Source: an uncultured Flavobacteriales bacterium
Lineage (GTDB): Bacteria > Bacteroidota > Bacteroidia > Flavobacteriales > Crocinitomicaceae
Direction of reading: 5' to 3'
Assembly: GCA_946479285.1 (NCBI GenBank)
Contig: CAMLFH010000001.1
Location: 310,001 to 374,000 of the forward strand
DNA length: 64,000 nucleotides
The number at the start of each line of letters is the position of its first letter. Positions within the stretch are counted from its first letter, which is position 1. Shown here piece by piece: positions 25,723 to 34,195 of the stretch. Made by a program: the position numbers and the translations under genes. A model generated the notes under the pieces. That model was not told the origin of the DNA. It saw only the letters and a program-made list of their open reading frames with translations, and did no database searches.

Positions 25723-25751
25723 CGCCCTCGAATCAGGGATAAAGTTGATAT

Positions 25752-27284
25752 ATGGAAAACACAAAAAAAATCACGGGAGCTTTAATTTCAGTTTACTACA
25801 AAGATGGGTTAGAACCAATCGTACGTAAATTACATGCGGAAAACGTTCCCATTTATTCTACCGGTGGAACGCAAACATTTATTGAAGGACTGGGAATTCC
25901 TGTGATCCCTGTGGAATCCATGACTTCTTATCCGGAGATTTTTGGAGGACGTGTAAAAACCTTGCATCCTGCAATTTTCGGAGGAATTCTTCACAGAAGA
26001 AATCTTCAATCCGATTTAGACCAGGCAAAACAATTCAACATTCCAACCATTGACCTGGTAATTGTGGATTTGTATCCTTTCGAAGAAACAGTTGCTTCAG
26101 ATGCTGATCACCAATCCATCATCGAGAAAATTGATATCGGTGGAATCTCATTGATCCGTGCAGCAGCGAAAAATTACAACGATGTGGTCATAATTCCTTC
26201 TGTTAATCAATATGCTGAATTCTTAGACATTTTGAATAACCAGGGTGCTTCATCTGCATTGGAACAAAGAAAACAGTTTGCTAAAAAAGCATTCATGGTC
26301 TCTTCCCATTACGATACACACATCTTTAATTACTTCAACGAAGGCGAGGAAACCCCGGTTTTCAAACAAAGTATTTTAGAGAGCCAATCCTTGCGCTACG
26401 GTGAAAATCCGCATCAAAAAGGATGGTTCCACGGTGATTTTAAAGCCATGTTTGACCAATTACACGGAAAAGAATTGTCCTACAATAACTTGCTGGATGT
26501 GGACGCTGCAGTTCAGCTAATGGCTGAATTTGAGAACAACGATCCTACATTCGCAATCCTGAAGCACAATAATGCATGTGGATTAGCCACACGTCCGACA
26601 TTATCGCAAGCATACGCTGATGCACTTGCCGGAGACCCGACTTCTGCTTTCGGAGGAATTTTAATTGCAAACCGTCCAATTGATTTGGCAACAGCAAACC
26701 AGGTGAACGACCTTTTCTGTGAAGTAGTCATTGCTCCCGGATTTGATGCAGATGCAGAACAAGTATTGAAAAGTAAGAAGAATCGTATTTTATTGGTTCA
26801 AAAGAAAGTAGAATTGCCTGCGCGACAGTTCCGGACATTGTTGAACGGTGTTTTGGAGCAGGATAAAGACATGTTGTCAGAATCAGCGGTAAACTTTGAA
26901 TCAAAAACAAGTTCTGTTCCCACAGCACAAGAAGTAGAAGACCTGATCTTCGCCAATAAATTGGTGAAACACACTAAGTCAAACACAATTGTGTTAGCAA
27001 AAAACGGTCAGCTGTTGGCAAGCGGAACGGGTCAGACATCACGTGTAGACGCCTTACGTCATGCAATTGACAAAGCAAAATCTTTCGGATTCGACCTAAA
27101 GGGTTCCGTAATGGCTTCAGATGCGTTTTTCCCATTCCCGGATTGTGTTGAAATTGCACATCATGCAGGAATTAAAGCGGTTGTTCAACCGGGGGGTTCA
27201 ATCAAGGATGAATTATCGATCGATTACTGCAATGCGAATGGAGTTGCCATGGTATTTACAGGAAACAGACATTTTAAGCATTAA
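25752..27284 (+). CDS. purH: Bifunctional AICAR formyltransferase / IMP cyclohydrolase
   Basis: 510 aa, last two steps of de novo IMP synthesis: formylation of AICAR using 10-formyl-THF, then ring closure. The N-terminal MGS-like IMP cyclohydrolase domain covers about residues 1-150 (YSTGGTQTFIEG, GGRVKTLHPAIFGGIL, VDLYPFEETV). The AICAR formyltransferase domain fills the rest, with LRYGENPHQ near 215, KHNNACG near 270 and DAFFPFPDCVE and VVQPGGSIKDELSI near the end. Length is normal. purN, the other formyl-THF-dependent purine gene, is at 31919. Confidence 0.96.
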   Translation: MENTKKITGALISVYYKDGLEPIVRKLHAENVPIYSTGGTQTFIEGLGIPVIPVESMTSYPEIFGGRVKTLHPAIFGGILHRRNLQSDLDQAKQFNIPTIDLVIVDLYPFEETVASDADHQSIIEKIDIGGISLIRAAAKNYNDVVIIPSVNQYAEFLDILNNQGASSALEQRKQFAKKAFMVSSHYDTHIFNYFNEGEETPVFKQSILESQSLRYGENPHQKGWFHGDFKAMFDQLHGKELSYNNLLDVDAAVQLMAEFENNDPTFAILKHNNACGLATRPTLSQAYADALAGDPTSAFGGILIANRPIDLATANQVNDLFCEVVIAPGFDADAEQVLKSKKNRILLVQKKVELPARQFRTLLNGVLEQDKDMLSESAVNFESKTSSVPTAQEVEDLIFANKLVKHTKSNTIVLAKNGQLLASGTGQTSRVDALRHAIDKAKSFGFDLKGSVMASDAFFPFPDCVEIAHHAGIKAVVQPGGSIKDELSIDYCNANGVAMVFTGNRHFKH

Positions 27285-27307
27285 CAGACAACTATTCAGA
27301 TAAGGTT

Positions 27308-27331
27308 AAGGAGCTGAAAAGGCTCCTTTTT
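27308..27331 (+). terminator. Intrinsic terminator of purH
   Basis: A 7-bp stem AAGGAGC/GCTCCTT with a short loop and a T-run, 24 bases after the purH stop. Confidence 0.8.
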
Positions 27332-27549
27332 CGTTTCTTTATCTGAACAGATCAATTCTTAACACAATGTTAACAAAGCACTTGTTATTGTTGAGCTGTA
27401 GCGAATTTGATTATGCCGAAAATATTAGTTCAAGAACCCTTTTTGAACATTGAAACACCTGAAATATTTCTTTCGGATAATAAACTTTTAAATTCCCAAA
27501 TCCGTGTTCTAATTTTGCACGTACATAGGTGGTATTAAATTTAGGTATA

Positions 27550-28770
27550 ATGAAATTTGTTTTATTCTTTTTGCTAACAATACCAACCTTCTCACTATTA
27601 GCGCAACATCAATATAAAATTGAGTTGAACGCAACCCTCACTGAAAGTAAGTCTTATTTATCCCTTATCGAGAACCACATTCCCGATACGTATTCCCGTT
27701 CTGTAGCAGACAATCTGATTCAGTTCAGTACAGGAGTCAATTATTCGATAGCTTACATCGATTCAGTGGCGCGTATTTCAGGAGTTATTTCCGGAACTGT
27801 TACAAAAACAAAAGGTCCTGTCCGATCTATCGAGAAAGTTGGGGGCACCAATTGTGGAACAGCGGAACAAATTTGTACAAGCTCTTCACTTCCCGGTAAC
27901 AGCGCCGGTTTTGGAAACCAGGAGCTAAACGGTACAAATCAGGGATGTTTGGGAGCTGAACATCAATCCTCGTGGTATTACATCAATGTTCAGATAGGAG
28001 GCTCCATGTCGTTCCGAATTAATCCCACTTCTGCTTCGGATTATGATTTTGCGCTTTGGGGACCTTTTACATCTGCAAATGCAGCAGCTAACTGTCCGCC
28101 TGTTACCGGACCCGTTCGTTGTTCTTTTGCAGCAGGTACGGGAGCTACGGGAATTCGTGTCGGAGAACCCGATAACAGTGAGGGAAGTGGAGGAGACCGA
28201 TGGGTAAACGCTTTGAACGTATCTGCTAACCAGGTTTATATTTTGCTAATCGATAATTTTAATGCTACCGGAATCGGATATACGTTTGATTTCAATTGGA
28301 ACACAAATCTCACAACAGCAATTATTGGTTGTACCCCGGTTACTTTACCGGTAGAGATGAGTAAATTCTCAGGAGCTTATTCTTCCAATGTGAATGCCAT
28401 CAGCTGGTCCACGGAGACAGAAATAAATAATGATTATTTTGAAATCGAATGGACAACCACTCCTGCAGAGAACTCTTCCTGGAATAAGTTGGATGAAATT
28501 GACGGAGCCGGAAACAGTCAGTCTAAAATAGACTATTCGATTAACCATTACACTTATACAAGAAATACAATCAACTATTACCGGATCAAACAAGTGGATT
28601 ATAACGGACAAATCCGTTCATATCCGGAAATCATTGCGATTGATAATCGCATGAAATCAGAAAAAGTGGTGAAGGTGGTAAACCTTCTGGGGCAGGAAGT
28701 TTCCGAGTCCGAAAAAGGGTTGGTTATCTATGTTTATGATGACGGAACAACTGAAAAAAGGATCAATTAA
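27550..28770 (+). CDS. Secreted protein with a short T9SS-like C-terminal tail
   Basis: 406 aa from the ATG at 27550, which gives a signal peptide (MKFVLFFLLTIPTFSLLAQ); a GTG seven codons upstream is less likely. A central domain of a type common in Bacteroidota exported proteins runs from NCGTAEQICTSS to about residue 270 and contains WYYINVQIGGSMSFRINP and DYDFALWGPF. Next comes a fibronectin-like segment (EMSKFSGAYSSNVNAISWST). The C-terminus, VVNLLGQEVSESEKGLVIY then YDDGTTEKRIN, resembles the last strands of a type A sorting domain but lacks the usual PNP motif. A -7 box TAATTTTG is at 27510-27517. Confidence 0.75.
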   Translation: MKFVLFFLLTIPTFSLLAQHQYKIELNATLTESKSYLSLIENHIPDTYSRSVADNLIQFSTGVNYSIAYIDSVARISGVISGTVTKTKGPVRSIEKVGGTNCGTAEQICTSSSLPGNSAGFGNQELNGTNQGCLGAEHQSSWYYINVQIGGSMSFRINPTSASDYDFALWGPFTSANAAANCPPVTGPVRCSFAAGTGATGIRVGEPDNSEGSGGDRWVNALNVSANQVYILLIDNFNATGIGYTFDFNWNTNLTTAIIGCTPVTLPVEMSKFSGAYSSNVNAISWSTETEINNDYFEIEWTTTPAENSSWNKLDEIDGAGNSQSKIDYSINHYTYTRNTINYYRIKQVDYNGQIRSYPEIIAIDNRMKSEKVVKVVNLLGQEVSESEKGLVIYVYDDGTTEKRIN

Positions 28771-28794
28771 TAAAGATTTACAGCATTGAATTTT

Positions 28795-28822
28795 GAAGGG
28801 GCGAAAATTATTTCGCCCCTTC
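28795..28822. terminator. Perfect 12-bp hairpin, terminator-like, upstream of mreB
   Basis: Arms 28795-28806 and 28811-28822 pair perfectly (GAAGGGGCGAAA / TTTCGCCCCTTC) with a 4-nt loop. It is 24 bases after the stop of the secreted protein gene. No strong T-run follows. It is related in sequence to the palindrome downstream of mreB at 29983-30012. Confidence 0.65.
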
Positions 28823-28867
28823 ATGTATTTACTAACATTCTTTTAAGAATATTCCGATTATTTAGTC

Positions 28868-28875
28868 TAATTTTG
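28868..28875 (+). promoter_or_regulatory. Predicted -7 box for mreB
   Basis: TAATTTTG matches TAnnTTTG exactly, 58 bases upstream of the mreB ATG; the -33 element is not evident. Confidence 0.45.
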
Positions 28876-28933
28876 TAACCATTTCCCGGAATTTACGAAT
28901 AAAGGGATCACAAAGCAAAAAGGAGCGCGCTAG

Positions 28934-29959
28934 ATGGGATTGTTTAATTTTCTGACACAAGAAATTGCTATTGACTTAGGTACTGCAAACACACTGATTA
29001 TCATGAATGATAAAGTAGTGGTGGACGAGCCTTCAATTGTAGCAAAAGATATTCAAACGGGTAAAGTTGTTGCCATCGGTAAGAAGGCACAGCAAATGCA
29101 CGGAAAAACGCACAAATTAATCGAGACAGTCAGACCCTTGAAAGATGGCGTAATTGCAGATTTTCAGAGTGCTGAACAAATGATTCGCGGTTTTATCAAA
29201 ATGATCAATCCGGGAAGAAGAATGTTCAATCCTAGTTTGCGAATGGTGATTTGTATCCCTTCCGGGATTACAGAAGTAGAGAAACGTGCAGTACGTGACT
29301 CCGCTGAGCACGCCGGAGCCAAAGAAGTTTATTTGATCCATGAGCCTATGGCTGCTGCAATCGGTATTGGTATCGATGTGGAAGAGCCAATGGGAAACAT
29401 GATCATTGATATAGGTGGTGGTACCTCGGAAATTGCAGTCATTGCATTGGGAGGAATCGTTTGTGATAAGTCTATTCGTATTGCAGGAGATGATTTCACT
29501 TCCGACATCGAAGAATACATGCGTCGCCAGCACAACATTTTAGTGGGTGAGCGAACAGCAGAGCAAATCAAGATCGAAGTAGGAGCAGCGCTTCCGGAAT
29601 TGGAGAATCCACCGGCAGATTACGCAGTTCGTGGTCGTGACTTAATGACTGGGATTCCAAAGGAGATCATCATTACTTATTCTGAAGTTGCACACGCATT
29701 AGACAAAACGATTTCCAAGATCGAAGAAGCGATTTTGAGTGCTTTGGAGCAAACACCGCCGGAACTTTCTGCCGATATCTACAAAACAGGAATTTATCTT
29801 GCTGGTGGTGGATCTATGTTGCGTGGTTTGGATCGCAGAATCAATGAGAAAACAAAATTACCTGTTCACATCGCTGAAGATCCATTGAGAGCTGTGGCAC
29901 GCGGAACAAGTATCGCATTGAAGAACCTGGACCGTTTCCAGTTCCTGATCAAAGATTAA
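28934..29959 (+). CDS. mreB: Rod shape-determining protein MreB (bacterial actin)
   Basis: 341 aa actin-like ATPase that forms membrane-associated filaments guiding the elongasome. N-terminal FNFLTQEIAIDLGTANTLI carries the membrane-binding and phosphate-1 region; phosphate-2 is MIIDIGGGTSEIAVIALGG (about residue 157), and the adenosine motif is LAGGGSMLRGLD near residue 295. Length is typical. The mreC-mreD-mrdA-rodA operon lies at 15129-19976, so mreB is a separate transcription unit here, with its own promoter box and flanked by hairpins on both sides. Confidence 0.96.
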   Translation: MGLFNFLTQEIAIDLGTANTLIIMNDKVVVDEPSIVAKDIQTGKVVAIGKKAQQMHGKTHKLIETVRPLKDGVIADFQSAEQMIRGFIKMINPGRRMFNPSLRMVICIPSGITEVEKRAVRDSAEHAGAKEVYLIHEPMAAAIGIGIDVEEPMGNMIIDIGGGTSEIAVIALGGIVCDKSIRIAGDDFTSDIEEYMRRQHNILVGERTAEQIKIEVGAALPELENPPADYAVRGRDLMTGIPKEIIITYSEVAHALDKTISKIEEAILSALEQTPPELSADIYKTGIYLAGGGSMLRGLDRRINEKTKLPVHIAEDPLRAVARGTSIALKNLDRFQFLIKD

Positions 29960-29982
29960 TCAAACAAAATATCACATAAAAC

Positions 29983-30012
29983 AGTAGGGGCGCAAAATTT
30001 TGCGCCCCTACT
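29983..30012. terminator. Perfect 30-bp palindrome after mreB
   Basis: Positions 29983-29997 and 29998-30012 are exact reverse complements (core GGGGCGCAAAATTTTGCGCC plus flanks). It sits 23 bases after the mreB stop and directly before the promoter box of the next gene at 30018. It shares the GGGGCG-A-rich design of the hairpin at 28795-28822. Confidence 0.7.
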
Positions 30013-30040
30013 TTGTTTATATTTGTTACAAATCGATTAC

Positions 30041-30433
30041 ATGAATATCCCCGACTCTGCTCATAATCTTACCTGCTATTTCACCTGGATGGGTGAAGAC
30101 GGAATTGCAAGAACGCAAGTCAAAAAAGGTTCGGAAGTGAAACTGGAACATGCGCAGGAAAATTCGGTGGTGGTAAACAGCTTTTATGTCGACACAAAAT
30201 TCCCCCTATTGATCGATGCACGCGGAATCAAATCCATGGAACGGGAAGCACGCGGTTTTTTCACCGCCAACGGCAGGGAAACAAACACACTTGCATTCGC
30301 GATCATCATCGACTCTTCCGTGAGTAAGGTTGTTGGAAATTTTTTCATGGGAATCAGCAAACCGAGAGTACCAACTAAGTTATTTTTGCAGGAAGAAGCC
30401 GCATTGGAATGGCTGGATAAATTCAAAGCATAA
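30041..30433 (+). CDS. SpoIIAA/STAS-like small protein linked to a histidine kinase
   Basis: 130 aa from the ATG at 30041, preceded by a TATATTTG -7 box at 30018-30025; a TTG at 30023 would lie inside that box. It resembles the small SpoIIAA/STAS-fold proteins found beside Bacteroidota histidine kinases: a central [20 protein letters not shown] strand-helix, then [19 protein letters not shown] and the C-terminal [15 protein letters not shown] helix. It is cytosolic with no signal. The kinase gene starts 2 bases after its stop, so the two are co-translated. A role as regulatory partner is inferred from context. Confidence 0.65.
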   Translation: MNIPDSAHNLTCYFTWMGEDGIARTQVKKGSEVKLEHAQENSVVVNSFYVDTKFPLLIDARGIKSMEREARGFFTANGRETNTLAFAIIIDSSVSKVVGNFFMGISKPRVPTKLFLQEEAALEWLDKFKA

Positions 30434-30435
30434 TC

Positions 30436-31230
30436 ATGGATCCGAACGAAGCCAAATATATTCAGGAGCGCACCAATGCGATATTGGATGTTATTATGGC
30501 TTATGCACGATTGGATTTCACCCAAAAAACAGAAGTCACCGACAAGGACGATGTATTCGATGCCATTGCCTCCGGAGTAAATATGCTGGGAGAAGAATTG
30601 GAAAACTCTGTCATTACACTCCAGGAACGCGAGGCGCTTTTAAAAGAAGTGCACCACCGGGTGAAGAACAACCTTCAGATCATTTCCAGTTTGATGAATC
30701 TCCAGGCTTCCTATACCAAGGATGAAAAATTCCTCGCCCTCATTCGGGAATGCCGCAACCGGATCATTTCCATGTCGATGATCCATGAAATGCTTTACCG
30801 AACAAAAGATCTCAGCCGTATCCAGGTCCTGGATTATATCAAAACGCTCACGCTGAGTATAAATAGTTCGTTCTCTGGAAGCGTTTCGGATGTGGATTTT
30901 GAATACGACATCGACGAAACCATTTACCTGGAAGCAGAACGGATGATCCCGATCGGACTAATCATTAACGAAGCAGTCAGCAATAGTTTCAAATACGCAT
31001 TCCCGGACCGAAAAGGTATTATCCGGATTAGTTTTCAGAAAAAGAAAGCACAATTTTGTCTCAAAATATCAGACAATGGAATCGGTTTACCGGCTGAAAC
31101 CCAAACTGAAGAGTTTGAAAGCCTCGGAATTCAGTTGATCGGTGCACTATCTGACCAGCTTTCTGCAGAACTGAAAATCCTGCGCGAAACCGGGTTGGGG
31201 TACGAACTGCATTTTAAAAGTGAGAATTGA
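30436..31230 (+). CDS. Soluble sensor histidine kinase, HisKA_2 type
   Basis: 264 aa cytoplasmic kinase without membrane helices. A short N-terminal region ([18 protein letters not shown], about residues 35-60) resembles a HAMP-derived/coiled-coil linker. The HisKA_2 phosphoacceptor is [20 protein letters not shown], with His at about 71-72. The HATPase domain has an N-box [12 protein letters not shown] near 175 and DNGIGLP near 213. No response regulator lies beside it. It follows the SpoIIAA-like gene by 2 bases, so the pair is probably a signalling module; input and output are unknown. Confidence 0.9.
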   Translation: MDPNEAKYIQERTNAILDVIMAYARLDFTQKTEVTDKDDVFDAIASGVNMLGEELENSVITLQEREALLKEVHHRVKNNLQIISSLMNLQASYTKDEKFLALIRECRNRIISMSMIHEMLYRTKDLSRIQVLDYIKTLTLSINSSFSGSVSDVDFEYDIDETIYLEAERMIPIGLIINEAVSNSFKYAFPDRKGIIRISFQKKKAQFCLKISDNGIGLPAETQTEEFESLGIQLIGALSDQLSAELKILRETGLGYELHFKSEN

Positions 31231-31234
31231 AAAG

Positions 31235-31257
31235 AAAAAAGCATTAAAGCCTTTTTT
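31235..31257. terminator. Weak A/T-rich hairpin between convergent genes
   Basis: Runs of A and T flank GC words (AAAAAAGC, then GCCTTTTTT) with one unpaired base, between the ends of the histidine kinase and marC-like genes. The stem is weak but the placement suits a bidirectional terminator. Confidence 0.35.
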
Positions 31258-31276
31258 CGAATTTGACCATACAATC

Positions 31277-31915
31277 TTAGTGAACCATTTCGACCTTTTG
31301 AACTTTCTTATCGGCCTCAACGCTCAGGATAATCTTGGCAATATTCGTCGTAAACAACTTCACTGCAATTGCGAGTAAAATAATCCCGAATACCTTTTTC
31401 ATGATCGCAATTCCGCCGGGACCAAGTACTTGTTCGATCTTTTTCGTTAGTCGAAGTACGATATAAACGATCAATACATTGATAAGTATTGCCAATATGA
31501 TATTGATATTCTGGAATTCTGCGCGAAGTGAAACCAAAGTTGTCATCGTTCCGGCGCCGGCAATGATTGGGAAAGCTAATGGAACGACACTTGCCGTTTT
31601 ACCCGAAACAGAATCGCGGAACAAACGCACCCCCAGGATCATTTCCAGTGCCATGGCGAAGAGAATTAACGAACCGGCCACTGCAAACGAACCGATATCT
31701 ACGCCGAATAATTTCAGGATAGATTCTCCCAAAATCAAAAATCCGATCATAATTCCAAGGGAAACGAAACTCGTTCTCGCCGGATGGATATCTCCCGATT
31801 GTTCCTTGATCTTAATGATCACAGGTACAGATCCGATCACATCAATTACCGCAAATAGTACCATGGAAGCTTTGAAAAGTTCGCCCCAGTCAAAGGCGAG
31901 GAAATACTTCATCAT
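31277..31915 (-). CDS. MarC family integral membrane protein
   Basis: 212 aa with six predicted membrane helices, matching the MarC/YchE (NAAT) family: FKASMVLFAVIDVIGSVPVII at the N-terminus, AMALEMILGVRLFRD, and the conserved PLAFPIIAGAGTMTTLVSLR near residue 130. Transport function is uncertain across this family. A second ATG lies one codon in. purN starts just upstream: its stop is 3 bases before this start, so the two form a purN-marC unit. Confidence 0.88.
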   Translation of the reverse strand: MMKYFLAFDWGELFKASMVLFAVIDVIGSVPVIIKIKEQSGDIHPARTSFVSLGIMIGFLILGESILKLFGVDIGSFAVAGSLILFAMALEMILGVRLFRDSVSGKTASVVPLAFPIIAGAGTMTTLVSLRAEFQNINIILAILINVLIVYIVLRLTKKIEQVLGPGGIAIMKKVFGIILLAIAVKLFTTNIAKIILSVEADKKVQKVEMVH

Positions 31916-31918
31916 ATC

Positions 31919-32494
31919 TTAGTGAGTTAAAACCGTTCGTTCTACAATGATAGGAAAATGTTTGTGTTCCAAAGAATGAATTTTTTCAGCTAGTGAGTCC
32001 CAGGTGTCAGTTGGAGTTAATTCCGTTTCAAACTGGGCAAGGATTTCTCCCTTGTCAAATTCTTCATCTACCAGATGAATGGAAATGCCGCTCTTCAGTT
32101 CTTTCCCACCAATAACTGCTTCATGTACAAATCGGCCATACATTCCTTTTCCTCCGTATTTTGGAAGAAGTGAAGGGTGAATGTTGATAATGCGATTGTG
32201 GTAACCACGAATAATGTTGACCGGAATCTTGCGTAGAAATCCGGCAAGAATAATCCAGTCGACGGCTCTGTAATCCAATTCCTGAAGTACCGTAAGTCCG
32301 CTTTCAAATGCTTCATTACTGAAAACCAAAACCTCTATTCCCAGAGATTCTGCTTTGGCCACAACAGGAGCATCAGCCTTGTTACAAACTAAAGTTTTCA
32401 CTTCAATTTGCGGATGATTCTGAAAGAAATGAATCAAATTCACGGCATTTGAACCGTTACCCGATGCGAATAACGCGATGGATTTCTTATTCAT
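31919..32494 (-). CDS. purN: Phosphoribosylglycinamide formyltransferase
   Basis: 191 aa; uses 10-formyl-THF to formylate GAR in de novo purine synthesis. N-terminal FASGNGSNAVNLIHFF binds the phosphate of GAR; the folate site/catalytic motif INIHPSLLPKYGGKGMYG is near residue 103 (catalytic Asn and His), followed by GISIHLVDEEFDKGEIL with the catalytic Asp. Length is normal for PurN. A -7 box (TAACTTTG on the minus strand) ends only 4 bases before the ATG, predicting a leaderless message. It is divergent from acpP. Confidence 0.94.
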   Translation of the reverse strand: MNKKSIALFASGNGSNAVNLIHFFQNHPQIEVKTLVCNKADAPVVAKAESLGIEVLVFSNEAFESGLTVLQELDYRAVDWIILAGFLRKIPVNIIRGYHNRIINIHPSLLPKYGGKGMYGRFVHEAVIGGKELKSGISIHLVDEEFDKGEILAQFETELTPTDTWDSLAEKIHSLEHKHFPIIVERTVLTH

Positions 32495-32498
32495 GGGA

Positions 32499-32506
32499 CA
32501 AAGTTA
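32499..32506 (-). promoter_or_regulatory. Predicted -7 box for purN, 4 bases from the start codon
   Basis: The minus strand reads TAACTTTG (exact TAnnTTTG) at 32506 down to 32499, followed by TCCC and the ATG at 32494. Confidence 0.5.
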
Positions 32507-32654
32507 CACAATCCAAATGACACAGCACAGGCGGATTTCAAGCTAAAAACGAGATTTTCCAACTAGTTAAAATGTAATTAAGTCACTTTATATTTTGTTT
32601 TTATCGCATTTCCTATTTTCTTTGCAAGCTGAAAAACCTTATAAAAGAATTGAG

Positions 32655-32891
32655 ATGTCTGATATCAAATCAAGAGTAATATCTATTATCGTAGATAAGT
32701 TAGGAGTTGAAGAAAGCGAAGTTACAAACGAAGCAAGCTTCACAAATGATCTAGGTGCTGATTCACTAGATACTGTAGAATTGATCATGGAATTCGAGAA
32801 AGAATTCAACATCGCTATTCCAGATGATCAAGCTGAGAACATTCAAACAGTTGGTGACGCAGTTTCTTATATCGAGCAAAACGCTAACTAA
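32655..32891 (+). CDS. acpP: Acyl carrier protein
   Basis: 78 aa acidic carrier for fatty acid synthesis. Start at the ATG at 32655 (MSDIKSRVI); in-frame upstream codons to 32595 do not belong to the family. The phosphopantetheine site is Ser37 in [16 protein letters not shown], and the four-helix pattern and length are standard. fabF follows 43 bases later, the usual acpP-fabF pair. Confidence 0.96.
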   Translation: MSDIKSRVISIIVDKLGVEESEVTNEASFTNDLGADSLDTVELIMEFEKEFNIAIPDDQAENIQTVGDAVSYIEQNAN

Positions 32892-32934
32892 GAGATCTTA
32901 GTTTTCCAAGCATTAGAGAACGAATTAAAATTTT

Positions 32935-34188
32935 ATGGAGCTTAAAAAGGTTGTTGTAACTGGTTTGGGTGCTATTACACCTATTGGTAATACTGTTGCG
33001 GAATATTGGGATGGGTTACTGAATGGGAAAAGTGGTGCTGCACCAATTAAACAATTCGATGCTTCGTTATTTAAGACGCATTTTGCTTGTGAGATCAAAA
33101 ATTTTAATATCGAGGATCACCTCGATAGAAAAGAAGCACGGAAATTAGATCAATTTTCACAATACGCCATGGTTTCTGCTAAAGAAGCCATGGCTGATTC
33201 TGGATTGATGGAATCGAACCCGAATGTAGACCGTATCGGTGTGATTTGGGGTTCGGGAATCGGTGGTTTAAAAACGTTCCAGGATGAAGCTCAAAACTTC
33301 TTCGCCGGCGACGGAACACCGAGATTCAATCCGTTCTTTATCCCTAAAATGATCGCGGATATCGCCGCAGGTCATATTTCCATTGAATACGGCTTGAGAG
33401 GTCCGAATTACGTAACAGTTTCGGCTTGTGCTTCATCTACCAACGCAATCATTGATGCATTTAACCTAATTCGTTTGGGGAAAGCAGATGCTATTGTTAC
33501 CGGCGGATCTGAAGCTGCAGTTAATCAAATGGGAATGGGAGGATTCAATGCTTTGAAAGCCCTTTCAACGCGCAATGATTCTCCGGAGACCGCTTCCCGA
33601 CCGTTTGACTTAGACCGTGATGGTTTTGTCTTAGGTGAAGGTGGTGGTGCATTGATCCTGGAAGAGTACGAGCATGCAAAGAAGCGTGGAGCTAAAATCT
33701 ATGCGGAAGTACTTGGAGGTGGAATGTCGGGTGATGCTTATCACATGACTGCTCCGCATCCGGATGGAATCGGTGCAAGAAACACCATGATCGCTGCCCT
33801 GGAAGACGCTGAGTTGGATCCAAGTGCCATCGATTATGTAAACGTTCACGGAACATCTACTCCGCTTGGAGATATCGCTGAAACAAAAGCGATCCTGCAG
33901 GTATTCGGAGAACATGCTTACAAGTTGAACATCAGTTCCACAAAATCGATGACCGGTCACTTATTAGGTGCGGCAGGTGCTATTGAAGCCATTGCATGTA
34001 TCCTGGCAGTTAAAAATGACATCGTTCCACCAACGATCAATCATTTTACAGACGATCCGGAAATCGACAACAAATTAAATTTCACATTTAATAAAGCTCA
34101 GCACCGTACCGTGGATGTTGCCTTATCAAACACCTTCGGATTCGGTGGTCACAATACTTCTGTGATCGTGCGAAAGTATAAAGGGTAA
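32935..34188 (+). CDS. fabF: Beta-ketoacyl-ACP synthase II
   Basis: 417 aa condensing enzyme extending acyl chains with malonyl-ACP. The Cys-His-His triad is complete: VSACASSTNA (Cys at about 165), NVHGTSTPLGD (His about 305) and KSMTGHLLGAAGAIEA (His about 342). C-terminal NTFGFGGHN is also typical. Full length. It is downstream of acpP and 7 bases upstream of rnc, giving the acpP-fabF-rnc order common in bacteria. Confidence 0.97.
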   Translation: MELKKVVVTGLGAITPIGNTVAEYWDGLLNGKSGAAPIKQFDASLFKTHFACEIKNFNIEDHLDRKEARKLDQFSQYAMVSAKEAMADSGLMESNPNVDRIGVIWGSGIGGLKTFQDEAQNFFAGDGTPRFNPFFIPKMIADIAAGHISIEYGLRGPNYVTVSACASSTNAIIDAFNLIRLGKADAIVTGGSEAAVNQMGMGGFNALKALSTRNDSPETASRPFDLDRDGFVLGEGGGALILEEYEHAKKRGAKIYAEVLGGGMSGDAYHMTAPHPDGIGARNTMIAALEDAELDPSAIDYVNVHGTSTPLGDIAETKAILQVFGEHAYKLNISSTKSMTGHLLGAAGAIEAIACILAVKNDIVPPTINHFTDDPEIDNKLNFTFNKAQHRTVDVALSNTFGFGGHNTSVIVRKYKG

Positions 34189-34195
34189 AAATTAG

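Noticed and set aside
25590..25751. Purine-type riboswitch in front of purH
   Set aside because: No three-way junction or conserved riboswitch words are visible; only a promoter box and a short leader.
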